A stretch of 64,000 nucleotides of DNA from Oceanobacillus bengalensis (GTDB lineage: Bacteria; Bacillota; Bacilli; Bacillales; Amphibacillaceae): positions 62,001-126,000 of the forward strand of contig NZ_RBZO01000008.1 in the NCBI RefSeq assembly GCF_003628445.1. The letters are read 5' to 3'. Below are positions 44,228 through 53,272 of this stretch, in pieces. The notes under the pieces were generated by a model. That model searched no databases. It was not told the DNA's origin and saw only the letters and a list, made by a program, of their open reading frames with translations. The stretch's first letter is position 1. Each line of letters starts with the position of its first letter. The position numbers were made by a program, and so were the translations under genes.

Positions 44228-44641
44228 TCAAGAAGATTTCGCAATTTTTAGGGACAACAATATTTCTTTATAGTCTTCTGGAATGGGGATTGTCTTTTGT
44301 TCCGTATAATCAAAGAAAACAGATACTGCCTCAGCAATAGCTGTTGTTTGGCCGTTAACAGTATTTATAAGTTTCTGTTCTATTGTAAAACTTTTATAAC
44401 CAACTTTAATAACACTACTAACTACTTTTAGTATTTGACCTGCATAGGCCTGATTTATATAATCACATTTAATCGCTGCTAAAATAAAACCTGTAGATGT
44501 GTCTCTTTTTGAAAAGAACTCCTTAAAGAATTTGGTTCGACCTTCTTCAAAATATAAAAAATGACTCGTATTATTCACGTGTCCAGCTGCATCTGTCTCT
44601 CCAAATCTAACATATACCTGCGTTTCATGATTAGGAATCAC
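44228..44641 (-). CDS. Acyl-CoA thioesterase (hot-dog fold)
   Basis: 137 aa, 4-hydroxybenzoyl-CoA/YbgC type: VRFGETDAAGHVNNTSHFLY carries the catalytic Asp of the D-x3-HVNN motif. It releases free acids from CoA esters. The GTG at 44641 follows AAAGGAGGG and gives the family length; a longer frame to 44716 overlaps the TetR gene and has a non-homologous N-terminus. It sits between TetR and the oxidoreductase in one transcription unit. Confidence 0.85.
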   Translation of the reverse strand: MIPNHETQVYVRFGETDAAGHVNNTSHFLYFEEGRTKFFKEFFSKRDTSTGFILAAIKCDYINQAYAGQILKVVSSVIKVGYKSFTIEQKLINTVNGQTTAIAEAVSVFFDYTEQKTIPIPEDYKEILLSLKIAKSS

Positions 44642-44681
44642 GAGAGATATCCCTCCTTTAATAAGCTTTTGTATGCTATGC

Positions 44682-45275
44682 TTAATGGAGAATCCCTTGA
44701 GTATAAGGTTCTTCATTTTTCAATCCATTCAGTAAGATTTCGTTATACGACTTCACCAGCTCTTCTTCCGATAATTCACCATCAGGATTGTACCAGAAGT
44801 AACTACGATTCACCATTCCTAATATGGCGAAGGAAAGGATATCTGGTTCTACCTTATTTCTAAACTCACCTTTTGTAATACCTTCCTTTAGTAATTTTTC
44901 TAGGTTCAATCGAAATTCTTCACGTTTCCTTTTTATCTCAACAAGATGCTGCTCTTCTACATGCCTCATCTCTCTAAAAGTGATTCGAGCACTTTTTCCG
45001 TGCGTCTTTATTCTACTTATTATCAAATAAATAATGTCGTAAAGTTTATCGTAATTGTTTTTATTCGAATCACCTATAATTTCTTCCTGTCTTTTCAGTA
45101 AATCCACAATAAAGGATAGATGAATATCCTTTAAAAGTTCCTGTTTACTTTTAAAATAATAATAAAAAGTTCCTTTTGTCACACCAATATTGTCGACTAT
45201 ATCTTGAATAGATGTTTCTTTAAATCCCTTAGTATCAAATAAATCTATACTCTCATTTATAATCTTGTCTCTCAT
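44682..45275 (-). CDS. TetR-family regulator
   Basis: 197 aa. The N-terminal helix-turn-helix is clear (TSIQDIVDNIGVTKGTFYYY), followed by a ligand-binding helical domain. It resembles FadR/YsiA-type regulators that sense acyl-CoAs. A palindrome 46-63 bp upstream of its start lies in its likely promoter, suggesting autoregulation; similar half-sites precede two other operons of the island. Best candidate for the master repressor of the cluster. Confidence 0.9.
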   Translation of the reverse strand: MRDKIINESIDLFDTKGFKETSIQDIVDNIGVTKGTFYYYFKSKQELLKDIHLSFIVDLLKRQEEIIGDSNKNNYDKLYDIIYLIISRIKTHGKSARITFREMRHVEEQHLVEIKRKREEFRLNLEKLLKEGITKGEFRNKVEPDILSFAILGMVNRSYFWYNPDGELSEEELVKSYNEILLNGLKNEEPYTQGILH

Positions 45276-45320
45276 ACCAGGCTCCCTTATTTTTATATTT
45301 TATTTAACATAATCTTATAG

Positions 45321-45338
45321 ATACTAGTCGACTAATAT
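45321..45338 (-). promoter_or_regulatory. Probable TetR autoregulatory operator
   Basis: ATACTAGTCGACTAATAT is an 18-bp palindrome with one mismatched pair. On the minus strand a TATAAG -10 follows it directly, so it would fill the promoter spacer of the TetR gene. Confidence 0.6.
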
Positions 45339-45355
45339 TAATTCATTCAGGTAGT

Positions 45356-46525
45356 CTATTCTTTTTCTAGTATTACTGCAATACCTTGCCCACCACCAAT
45401 ACAAGCAGTTACAAGAGCATATTTCCCACTTATACGTTTCAGCTCATATACAGCTTTTGCAATTAGAATACCCCCTGTTGCTCCTAATGGATGGCCATGG
45501 GCGATAGCACCACCATTTACATTTAGCTTTTCTGGATCAATATTTAATTCACGGTTACAGGCAAGGACTTGCGCAGCAAATGCTTCATTAAGCTCAACGA
45601 TATCCATATCCTCTAAACGAAGTCCAGATTTCTCCATCACCTTTTTGGTAGCAGGAACAGGGCCTATCCCCATGATATTCGGATCGACACCAGCAATTGC
45701 AGACTGACGGACAGTTGCCAATGGTGTAAGTCCTAATTCTTCTGCCTTTTCCCTAGACATTACAACAAGAGCAGATGCTGCATCGTTCAATCCCGAACTA
45801 CTTCCTGCAGTTACTGTACCATCCTTCAGAAAAGCAGGAGATAATTTAGAAAGTGCATCTAAACTAGTATTTGGCCTTGGATGTTCATCTTTATTAAAGA
45901 TAATTGGTTCTCCTTTTCTTACGGGAACTTTTATAGGAACAATTTGCTCATCAAACCGTCCTTCTTCCATTGCTTTTGCCATTTTTTGTTGACTACGATA
46001 TGCAAACTCATCTTGTTCTTCTCTTGAGATATTGTATTTATTTGCTAAGTTCTCAGCTGTAATCCCCATAGGAGGATTACCTATTTCCTGCGGAGCAAGT
46101 AATGTTTGACGAAATTTCGGTGGTGCTGAACTATACGGACGTTCAGGACGTTCCAATAAATATGGTGCTCGAGTCATACTTTCAATTCCACCTGTGACAT
46201 AAATATCCCCCGCTCCTGACTGAATGGCTTGAGCCGCAAGAACAACTGCATTGATACCTGAGCCACACTGTCTGTCTACAGTCAATCCTGGTGTAGTTAC
46301 CGGTAACCCAGATTGTAATGCTGTTAATCTAGCAATATTCCCTCCGCCACTTAAGACATTTCCTAAAATGACATCATCAATTGTTTCTGGGTCAATATTT
46401 ACTCGACTCACGGCTTCTTTTATTACCTCTGCTCCATAAATATGAGCGGAAACACTTGCTAATGCTCCCCCTTGTTTCGCAATAGCTGTTCGGACTGCTG
46501 ATACAATAACAGCATCTCTTTTCAT
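45356..46525 (-). CDS. Acetyl-CoA C-acyltransferase (thiolase)
   Basis: 389 aa, normal thiolase length. The nucleophilic Cys is in [13 protein letters not shown], the His in [15 protein letters not shown] and the second Cys in [12 protein letters not shown], so it is a complete thiolase in contrast to the thiolase-fold protein at 60659. It cleaves 3-oxoacyl-CoA to acetyl-CoA (or condenses two acetyl-CoA). It ends 81 bp upstream of the TetR gene start and follows an SDR gene by 37 bp, with which it is probably co-transcribed. Confidence 0.94.
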   Translation of the reverse strand: MKRDAVIVSAVRTAIAKQGGALASVSAHIYGAEVIKEAVSRVNIDPETIDDVILGNVLSGGGNIARLTALQSGLPVTTPGLTVDRQCGSGINAVVLAAQAIQSGAGDIYVTGGIESMTRAPYLLERPERPYSSAPPKFRQTLLAPQEIGNPPMGITAENLANKYNISREEQDEFAYRSQQKMAKAMEEGRFDEQIVPIKVPVRKGEPIIFNKDEHPRPNTSLDALSKLSPAFLKDGTVTAGSSSGLNDAASALVVMSREKAEELGLTPLATVRQSAIAGVDPNIMGIGPVPATKKVMEKSGLRLEDMDIVELNEAFAAQVLACNRELNIDPEKLNVNGGAIAHGHPLGATGGILIAKAVYELKRISGKYALVTACIGGGQGIAVILEKE

Positions 46526-46562
46526 AGTTCAACACACTCCTAACATATTTTTAGTTTGACAA

Positions 46563-47339
46563 TTACATTGCATTGGATCCACCATCGACGACTATGGTTT
46601 CACCGGTTATATAATTTGAAGCATTCGATGCCAATAGCAGAGCAACACCTTTCAAGTCATCTGCTGAACCAAACCTTTGAATTGGTGTTCGGCTTGTCAT
46701 AGACTCTCCGCCTCTCTCTAACAAAACCTTAGTCATTTTAGTCGGAAAGAAACCAGGAGCGATCGCATTAACATAAATACCTCGTTCTCCCCATTTCACA
46801 GCTAAGTCCTTCGTAAATGTAATAATTGCTCCTTTACTAGAGTTATATCCAATAGCATCCATATACTTTGGATTTGACCCTTTTAAGCCAGCCACTGAGG
46901 CGATATTGATAATTTTTCCAGATTTTTGCTTCGTCATTACTTTCCCTACCGCTTGTGACATTAAAAATGTCCCTAAGACATTAACATTCATTACTTTTTG
47001 GAAAGCTTCTATTGGCATTTCATCAACTGGTGCTCCCCATGTAGCACCACTATTATTAACTAAAATATCAATCCTACCAAACGCTTCGACTGTTTTATTA
47101 ACGACATTTTTAATATCCTCTGGATTAGTAACATCACATTTTATTGCCAGGGTTTTCACATCATATTGTTTCTTTAATTTTTCACTAACTTCTTTGCAGT
47201 TTTCCTCCTTTCTTGAGCAGACAACGATATTCGCCCCTGCCTCTGCAAAACCTTCCGAAATCACTTCTCCTAATCCTCGTCCACCACCAGTTATAATTGC
47301 CGTTTTACCTGTGATATCAAACAATTCTTTAACATGCAT
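46563..47339 (-). CDS. Short-chain dehydrogenase/reductase
   Basis: 258 aa classical SDR. Cofactor motif TGGGRGLGE, NNSGATWGAP (NNAG equivalent), catalytic Ser in NIASVAGLKG and the Tyr-x3-Lys in IGYNSSKGA, then a C-terminal GETIVVDGGS. It oxidises or reduces a hydroxy/oxo group, probably at the 3-position of a CoA ester. A close paralog lies at 63382. First gene of an SDR-thiolase pair. Confidence 0.9.
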   Translation of the reverse strand: MHVKELFDITGKTAIITGGGRGLGEVISEGFAEAGANIVVCSRKEENCKEVSEKLKKQYDVKTLAIKCDVTNPEDIKNVVNKTVEAFGRIDILVNNSGATWGAPVDEMPIEAFQKVMNVNVLGTFLMSQAVGKVMTKQKSGKIINIASVAGLKGSNPKYMDAIGYNSSKGAIITFTKDLAVKWGERGIYVNAIAPGFFPTKMTKVLLERGGESMTSRTPIQRFGSADDLKGVALLLASNASNYITGETIVVDGGSNAM

Positions 47340-47526
47340 TATGATACCCCCAATTAATCCATCGAAATTGATTTAGTCCTTATCTAAGAGTTAATAAACA
47401 ATATTTTTCAATTAAATTACTGGTTTGCAATCTATTCTAGGGCAATAATCTATTTTGCAAAATTTATCATTTCTCCCTTTTTAATAGTTCCTACATCTTA
47501 TTAGCAATTCCATATAAACCGCATAG

Positions 47527-47572
47527 ATGAAAGGGTTTGCATCTATTCGTTTCTGAGATACAAACCTTTCAT
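47527..47572 (-). terminator. Hairpin between MaoC and SDR genes
   Basis: ATGAAAGG(G)TTTG and CAAACCTTTCAT arms, long loop, no T-run. It ends the ACAD-SDR-MaoC-MaoC unit or marks a processing site. The rest of 47340-47586 shows no gene. Confidence 0.5.
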
Positions 47573-47586
47573 TAGCTACATTACAA

Positions 47587-47985
47587 TTAATAGATTGAGA
47601 AGCGGACCTTACCTTTAATTACTTCTTTTTCCTTTTGATTTAGCGCTCTCACATTAAAATCCAGGTATTCTTCCGTTTTATCCTCTAAATCAGCTTTAAG
47701 TGTGATAACATCATTTAAAAAGACCATACCAGAAAAACGAATTTGATAGTCTTGGATAAACCCTCTCTCATAATAAGGTGTGAACAGTTTAGATAAATTC
47801 CCCATTGTCCACATTCCATGTGCAATAATACCTGGTAAACCTGCTTTTTTTGCCTCGTCATCAATCGTATGAATCGGGTTAAAGTCTAAAGAAGCACCTG
47901 AATATTTTATTAAATCCATTCTTGAAACAGGATCTAGCGTAATACGCAGTGATTCGCCTTTACGTAATTCTAAAACGTTATTCAT
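47587..47985 (-). CDS. MaoC-like hydratase, catalytic-type subunit
   Basis: 132 aa single hot-dog domain. The hydratase-2 motif is present as SLDFNPIHTIDDEA with the catalytic Asp and His, followed by GIIAHGMWTMG. Such proteins hydrate trans-2-enoyl-CoA to (R)-3-hydroxyacyl-CoA. Its start overlaps the stop of the second MaoC gene (4 bp), strongly suggesting a heteromeric pair. Confidence 0.88.
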   Translation of the reverse strand: MNNVLELRKGESLRITLDPVSRMDLIKYSGASLDFNPIHTIDDEAKKAGLPGIIAHGMWTMGNLSKLFTPYYERGFIQDYQIRFSGMVFLNDVITLKADLEDKTEEYLDFNVRALNQKEKEVIKGKVRFSIY

Positions 47986-48452
47986 ACTTTCATCGCCTTT
48001 CTTACTGTTTCAGTAATAATTGTAATCGATTCTTCTGTAAATATTATTTCTCCTTGTGCGTCTTCCCCGTATCTTTTAGTTGCTAGAAAGCCCATTAATC
48101 CATTACTACCTTGTTTTTCATAATAATCTTCAATTACAGAATAAGAGTATATTTCCTCTCCTACTAATAATGGACGTTTATAATGATAGATTTGCTCCCC
48201 GTGAATCAATCCTTTGTTAGGGAGTTTTAACCCTTCTATGGCACCAGAACTTAGGACACGCGGGAAGGTTGGTGGTGCAATATTCGTCCCATATCTTGAA
48301 TTGCTCCCTACCTCTTCATCTACATAAATTGGATGCAAGTCTCCGATAGATTCGGCGAAACGTTTCACCAATCCTCTTTCAATCGTGTTTTTTACTTTTT
48401 TAGATTTTTTACCAATTAGCTCTTTGTACATATCATTTATCTCCTCTTTCAT
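47982..48452 (-). CDS. MaoC-like protein, partner subunit lacking catalytic His
   Basis: 156 aa, N-terminal MaoC/FAS1-DH type hot-dog. The position of the D-x-N-P-x-H motif reads GDLHPIYVDEE, so the catalytic His is replaced by Tyr; the domain probably helps bind a bulky acyl-CoA while the 47587 partner does catalysis, as in the ChsH1-ChsH2 hydratase of mycobacteria. Overlaps its neighbours on both sides by 1-4 bp. Confidence 0.82.
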   Translation of the reverse strand: MKEEINDMYKELIGKKSKKVKNTIERGLVKRFAESIGDLHPIYVDEEVGSNSRYGTNIAPPTFPRVLSSGAIEGLKLPNKGLIHGEQIYHYKRPLLVGEEIYSYSVIEDYYEKQGSNGLMGFLATKRYGEDAQGEIIFTEESITIITETVRKAMKV

Positions 48453-49216
48453 TAAGTTTTTGGTCCTCCAGCTACATAAATTACTTGGCCACTAACAAAA
48501 GAGCTTTTCTCATCTGCAAAAAATGCAACTGTATTTGCAATATCTGAAGGTTTTCCACTTCGCCCAACTGGAATTTTACTAGCACCAGCTTTCACAAAGT
48601 CCTCAAATGGTACCCCAATTCTTTCAGCAGTTGCCTTCGTCATTTCCGTTTCAATAAAGCCTGGCGCAACAGCATTAGAAGTGATTCCATATTTCCCTAA
48701 CTCAATAGCAAGTGTTTTCGTAAATCCTTGTATACCTGCTTTAACTGTTGAATAGTTTGCCTGACCTCTATTACCAAGAGCAGACGTAGAAGATATATTT
48801 ATAATTCGTCCATATTTTTGTTTGACCATATATTTTTGTGCTGCACGACTAGCATTAAACGATCCCTTTAAATGGACGTCAATTACTTGTTGCCAGTCAT
48901 TGTCTGTCATTTTAAATAGCAGATTATCTCTGATAATACCAGCATTATTTACTAAGATATCAAGGGATCCAAATTTATTGACAACCTCCTCCATTGCAGA
49001 CTCTACTTCTTCTGCATTTACAACGTCCGCTTGTAAAGCTAGAATGTCATAACCATTATTCTTAAATTCTTTCTCTGTTTCCTTTAATGCTTCCTCATTG
49101 ATATCGATAATCGCTACTTTGGCTCCTTCTTCTGCAAATGCCTGAGTAATTCCTTTTCCGATTCCACGACTTCCACCAGTTACAAAAGCTACTCTTCCGT
49201 CAAATCTTCCTGCCAT
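48452..49216 (-). CDS. 3-oxoacyl reductase-type SDR (FabG-like)
   Basis: 254 aa classical SDR: TGGSRGIGKGI, NNAGIIRDNLLFKMTD, Ser in NISSTSALGNRG, YSTVKAG with Tyr and Lys, and the C-terminal SGQVIYVAGG. Most like FabG/PhaB 3-oxoacyl-CoA/ACP reductases; here it probably oxidises the 3-hydroxyacyl-CoA made by the MaoC pair. The ATG at 49216 follows TAGGAGG; the frame upstream to 49249 overlaps the acyl-CoA dehydrogenase. Confidence 0.9.
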   Translation of the reverse strand: MAGRFDGRVAFVTGGSRGIGKGITQAFAEEGAKVAIIDINEEALKETEKEFKNNGYDILALQADVVNAEEVESAMEEVVNKFGSLDILVNNAGIIRDNLLFKMTDNDWQQVIDVHLKGSFNASRAAQKYMVKQKYGRIINISSTSALGNRGQANYSTVKAGIQGFTKTLAIELGKYGITSNAVAPGFIETEMTKATAERIGVPFEDFVKAGASKIPVGRSGKPSDIANTVAFFADEKSSFVSGQVIYVAGGPKT

Positions 49217-49241
49217 TTTAATTCCTCCTATATTTTTGAAT

Positions 49242-50420
49242 TTATACAAATTCTCCGATTTTCACATTACCTTTTAGTAGATTCCTAGAAATAATCCATC
49301 GTTGAATTTCATCTGTTCCATCATAGATTCTCCATAAGCGTGCCTCTCGATACCAACGCTCTATTGGCAACTCTCTTGTATAACCCATGCCTCCATGAAT
49401 CTGTAAAACACGATCTACCACTCTATTGCCCATGTTTGATCCGTATAACTTAGCCATAGAACCTAAATGTCTATTATCTTCTCCATTATCGAGCGTAAAT
49501 GCAGCATTTAATACTAACCACTTTGCTGCCTCTATCTCTACGGCAGAATCGGCTATTTGCCATTGAATTGCCTGCCTCTCAGCAATTGGCTTTCCAAATG
49601 TTTCCCTCTCTTTTGCATAATCAATTGCCATTTGTAATAATCGTTCTGCGCTACCAACAGCACGTGCACCAACAATCCATCTTGCAAAACCAATCCACTC
49701 TAAACCTAATCGATATCCCCCGTGCAATTCACCTAAGATATTCTCTTCAGGTACACGGACATTATCAAATACTAGTCCAGCTGGTCCCCATTCGCCCATC
49801 GTATGAATATATTCCGATTTCCACCCCATATCGCGATCAGCGATAAAACAAGTAACCCCGTCTCTGCCTTTCGTCTTCTCATGTAACTCCTTATCTGTAA
49901 TAGCTATCACCATTACAAAGTCAGCTTCATTTCCACCGGTAATGAATGTTTTCTCTCCATTTAGGATCCATTCATTTCCATCCTTAACTGCAGTCATTTT
50001 AATATTTCTCGTATCAGATCCAGCCCCTGGCTCTGTCATAGCAAAGCATGAGCGTTTCTTACCATTTATGGTAGGAATAAGATATCTCTTCTTTTGCTCT
50101 TCATTTCCGTAGTAAAGAATGTTATCAGCAGATCCACCAAAGCCAAATGGAACAAAAGTTTTGGCTACCTCCATCATTACAATTGCCTGCATCATTTGAC
50201 CAAGTTCCGCTCCTCCATACTCTGCTGGTGTGTTAATTCCCCAAAACCCTGCTTCTTTCGCTTTTAATTGAAGCTCTTTTAACGTTGCTGCAGGCAAACT
50301 TGGTTTTCCTTCTCTCTCATTTCTAAGTACCTCATTTTCCAGTGGCATGAGTTCCTTCTCAACAAATTTTCTAATTGTTTCTTGAACCATTTTTTGTTCT
50401 TCTGATAGACGTAAATGCAT
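49242..50420 (-). CDS. Acyl-CoA dehydrogenase, Asp variant
   Basis: 392 aa FAD-dependent acyl-CoA dehydrogenase. FAD-contact segments CFAMTEPGAGSD and FITGGNEAD, and the C-terminal IHGGMGYTRELPIERWYREA. At the place of the usual catalytic Glu it reads IYDGTDEIQR, with Asp; the paralog at 61903 has IFEGTDEIQR. The ATG at 50420 follows GGGAGAG. First gene of an operon with the SDR and both MaoC genes; an ACTAA-N4-TTAGT operator lies 58 bp upstream. Confidence 0.9.
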   Translation of the reverse strand: MHLRLSEEQKMVQETIRKFVEKELMPLENEVLRNEREGKPSLPAATLKELQLKAKEAGFWGINTPAEYGGAELGQMMQAIVMMEVAKTFVPFGFGGSADNILYYGNEEQKKRYLIPTINGKKRSCFAMTEPGAGSDTRNIKMTAVKDGNEWILNGEKTFITGGNEADFVMVIAITDKELHEKTKGRDGVTCFIADRDMGWKSEYIHTMGEWGPAGLVFDNVRVPEENILGELHGGYRLGLEWIGFARWIVGARAVGSAERLLQMAIDYAKERETFGKPIAERQAIQWQIADSAVEIEAAKWLVLNAAFTLDNGEDNRHLGSMAKLYGSNMGNRVVDRVLQIHGGMGYTRELPIERWYREARLWRIYDGTDEIQRWIISRNLLKGNVKIGEFV

Positions 50421-50476
50421 AAAGATCTCTCCCATCATTCTTTATTTCCCTTAGAAAATACTTATTAATACAAGGA

Positions 50477-50492
50477 TACTAACTGATTAGTA
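50477..50492 (-). promoter_or_regulatory. TetR-type operator upstream of acyl-CoA dehydrogenase operon
   Basis: TACTAACTGATTAGTA has perfect 6-bp arms around CTGA. It fits the ACTRA-N4-TTAGT pattern seen twice upstream of the second acyl-CoA dehydrogenase (63166 and 63191). Confidence 0.6.
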
Positions 50493-50534
50493 GGTTTAGA
50501 ACATAGAATTAGAATCATTAATAGATTTACATCC

Positions 50535-51488
50535 CTATAAAAGGCTATAAACATAGATTCCATTCTTCTTTTCAGCAGTAATTTCATGACGTTCCTGTAA
50601 AAGGTCAAGCACACTAGTTATTTCAAAAACAAAAGTTATTACTCCCTTTTTGTATCTATCAGGGTACATTTCTTTAATAATGTCAAGTCCAGTTCCACTA
50701 GCTTTTGCAAGAACACTTTTCACTCTGTTTGCGCGCTTTTCTGTTCTTTCAAATTGGGTATAAATAACGTCTCTTAAATTGTAAATATCTGGCCCATGTC
50801 CAGAATAAGTTATCTGAGCAGGTAGACTTACACATTTTTCTAAGTTCTCCATATACTGCAAAAGTGGTTTTGCGCGTTTCTTACCACGAAACGGTGCATC
50901 TAAAAAAATCCCCGCATGAATGCCATCAATTACATGATCCCCGCAAATAAATATTTTTTCCTTAGCGTAGTATAAAGAGATATGATCCTGCGAATGCCCT
51001 AGTGTTTCAATAACTTCCCAACCAGGTAATCCGGGAATCTCATCCCCCTCCTGTAACCCTTTGTTTATCTTCAATCCTACTAATAAATCCCTATCACGTT
51101 TACGATAGGCCCATTTCTTTGCCATTTCAGCTGTAAGACCAAATTCATAGAAAAGTTTTTCAAAAAACTCCCCACACCAATACATATAGTCTTCATCACA
51201 AAGATAAGTTTCTGTATTTTTGTGTGCATAGACTGGCACAGGATTCTTCTCTAAAATCCACTCTAATAATCCCATGTGATCATTATGGTGATGTGTTAAC
51301 ACTATTTGCTCTATATCATTAAGCGTCAGACCCAGATTATGGAGGCCATCATTTAATTCCTTCCAGGCCTGCTCTGTTTTTAACCCTGCATCTACTAAAG
51401 TTAGTTTCTCCCCAAATAATAGATATACATTAACAGGTCCTATTGGAAAATTAGTTGTCAATTCTATTTTTTCTACTCTTTGCACCAT
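50535..51488 (-). CDS. MBL-fold metallohydrolase
   Basis: 317 aa. Metal motif THHHNDHMG (HxHxDH), further ligands in LGHSQDHIS and CGDHVIDG; C-terminal helical extension as in the MBL proteins often found beside fatty acid or steroid degradation genes. It may hydrolyse a CoA thioester or lactone; this is inference. The start is uncertain: ATG 51488 (MVQRVEKIEL) has only a weak ribosome site, while the longer frame begins inside the upstream terminator. Confidence 0.82.
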   Translation of the reverse strand: MVQRVEKIELTTNFPIGPVNVYLLFGEKLTLVDAGLKTEQAWKELNDGLHNLGLTLNDIEQIVLTHHHNDHMGLLEWILEKNPVPVYAHKNTETYLCDEDYMYWCGEFFEKLFYEFGLTAEMAKKWAYRKRDRDLLVGLKINKGLQEGDEIPGLPGWEVIETLGHSQDHISLYYAKEKIFICGDHVIDGIHAGIFLDAPFRGKKRAKPLLQYMENLEKCVSLPAQITYSGHGPDIYNLRDVIYTQFERTEKRANRVKSVLAKASGTGLDIIKEMYPDRYKKGVITFVFEITSVLDLLQERHEITAEKKNGIYVYSLL

Positions 51489-51553
51489 CTTTTCATTCAA
51501 ATCCTTTTTAAAGAGATTTTTATGTTCATAGAATCTGCAAACATTTGTTAAAA

Positions 51554-51585
51554 ACTGCAAGGGAGAAAAAAATTCCCTTTGCAGT
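51554..51585 (-). terminator. Terminator after ABC substrate-binding gene
   Basis: ACTGCAAAGGGA and TCCCTTGCAGT arms followed by TTTTTAAC on the minus strand, between the binding-protein gene and the MBL gene; a partial terminator may allow read-through. Confidence 0.8.
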
Positions 51586-51594
51586 TTTAACTAA

Positions 51595-53226
51595 TTATCT
51601 ATCCAACCAAACATCTTTCATGTGAATATAACCATAGGAAGAATGCGGTTCCCAATTTTTCACATATGGCTGTTGAGGACTCTGAACATAGTAAGTTGAA
51701 ACTGGAATTGGATTTACAACATTTTCTAATACATATCGTTGAATGTCATATACCATTTCACGTCTTTCATCTTCATCTATAATCATTCGTTGTTCATCAA
51801 GCATTACATCTAATTCTGGATCACTGATGTTAAACCAGTTTCGCGTGCCTTCAGAGTGCATTTGTGTACGTAGCCATTCATCCGGTTCTTGGAAATACGT
51901 TTGATAACCTACACCGATATCATAATCAACGTTCGGCCATTTTTCGGAAAAATACGTTGCATATTCTACAACTTCAATCTCTGCATTAATACCAACATTT
52001 CTTAAATCTTCAGCAATCCATTGTGCAACACGAACTAATTGTTCACCATATCCATCTGTTACCATTAACGTTGTATCAAACCCATTAGGGAATCCAGCTT
52101 CTGCCAAAAGGGCTTTGGCTCCTTCTGGATCATACGGTTGGAGTTGTTCCCTTTCTTCTAATGGTAATGCCCATTTACCTAAGGAAGGATTAACCGGTCC
52201 ACTCACTTCTCCTCCACCGTAAATACTATCGACCATAGATTGACGATCTATAGCCATACTGATTGCTTTACGAACATTTAAATCGTCAAACGGTTCACGT
52301 TCCATATTCACAAATACTTGTTCCTGTGTAGCAAACAATACTTCTTTTACGATTGTATCTGGATTGCTTTTAGTTAGAGTATTTAACTCTTCAGGTGAAA
52401 TTCCACCGATTGCATCAGACTGACCTGTTCTGAATGCTGCAATACGAGCCCCTTGATCAGGTACAACCTTATAGATGAGTTCGTCTAAATAAGGTTTACC
52501 TTCTTCGAAAAAGTTTGGATTACGTGAATAAGTTGCTTGAACATTGTCTTCCCATTCCTCTAATACAAATGGTCCAGTACCAATAGCATCTGTTGATAAG
52601 TCTATCTCACCGTCTATCGCTTCTTTTGGTAGAATCCACATAAAATGGTTTGCCATAAAGTTTAAGAATGGTGCAAATGGCTGTTTTAATGTAAATACAA
52701 CGGTTTTATCATCTAGTGCCTCCATACTTTCTACTTCAGATAGTAATGCGGCTTGATGACCTGGTAGATTTATAATTCTCTCCATCGTTGAAATAACGTC
52801 TTCCGCAACAACTTGCCTGCCATTTACGGGTTCCTTATCGTGCCAGTATGCTTCACGCAAATGAAAAGTGTATACCGTTCCATCCTCTGAAATATCCCAG
52901 CTTTCTGCAAGATCTGGTACAACATTATAGTCCGTGTATTCAACATCTGGCCCTGTTTCATACGTAACCAATTTGTTATAAACAAATCCAGCCATTTGAT
53001 GTGTATAAATAGATGATTGACGATGTGGATCCAATGTATCAGGATCAGCAGGGGTAGCCATTGTAAATGTCCCCCCATGTTTTGGCTCTGATGACCCTTC
53101 CTCATCATTCGATGGTTGTGATTCTGAACTATTTCCACCATTATCCTCTGATGAACAAGCACTTAATACCAATAACAGCATCCCAAACAAGAATACAGCT
53201 GATAATAGCTTCCAATTTTTTAACAT
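51595..53226 (-). CDS. ABC transporter substrate-binding lipoprotein (family 5, peptide/nickel type)
   Basis: 543 aa. Lipoprotein signal with lipobox VLSAC at about Cys24, an acidic Ser/Asn linker, then the SBP_bac_5 fold with GGTFTMATPADPDTLDPH, WDISEDGTVYTFHLREAYWH and DVNVRKAISMAID-type region (DLNVRKAISMAIDR). It captures the substrate outside the membrane for the permeases encoded upstream. Members bind peptides, sugars, bile acids or opines; the position inside a CoA-catabolic island suggests a non-peptide ligand. Confidence 0.93.
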   Translation of the reverse strand: MLKNWKLLSAVFLFGMLLLVLSACSSEDNGGNSSESQPSNDEEGSSEPKHGGTFTMATPADPDTLDPHRQSSIYTHQMAGFVYNKLVTYETGPDVEYTDYNVVPDLAESWDISEDGTVYTFHLREAYWHDKEPVNGRQVVAEDVISTMERIINLPGHQAALLSEVESMEALDDKTVVFTLKQPFAPFLNFMANHFMWILPKEAIDGEIDLSTDAIGTGPFVLEEWEDNVQATYSRNPNFFEEGKPYLDELIYKVVPDQGARIAAFRTGQSDAIGGISPEELNTLTKSNPDTIVKEVLFATQEQVFVNMEREPFDDLNVRKAISMAIDRQSMVDSIYGGGEVSGPVNPSLGKWALPLEEREQLQPYDPEGAKALLAEAGFPNGFDTTLMVTDGYGEQLVRVAQWIAEDLRNVGINAEIEVVEYATYFSEKWPNVDYDIGVGYQTYFQEPDEWLRTQMHSEGTRNWFNISDPELDVMLDEQRMIIDEDERREMVYDIQRYVLENVVNPIPVSTYYVQSPQQPYVKNWEPHSSYGYIHMKDVWLDR

Positions 53227-53272
53227 ATTATGTCCCCCTCGCTTACAACTAGTTTATATTTTGACACACCTA

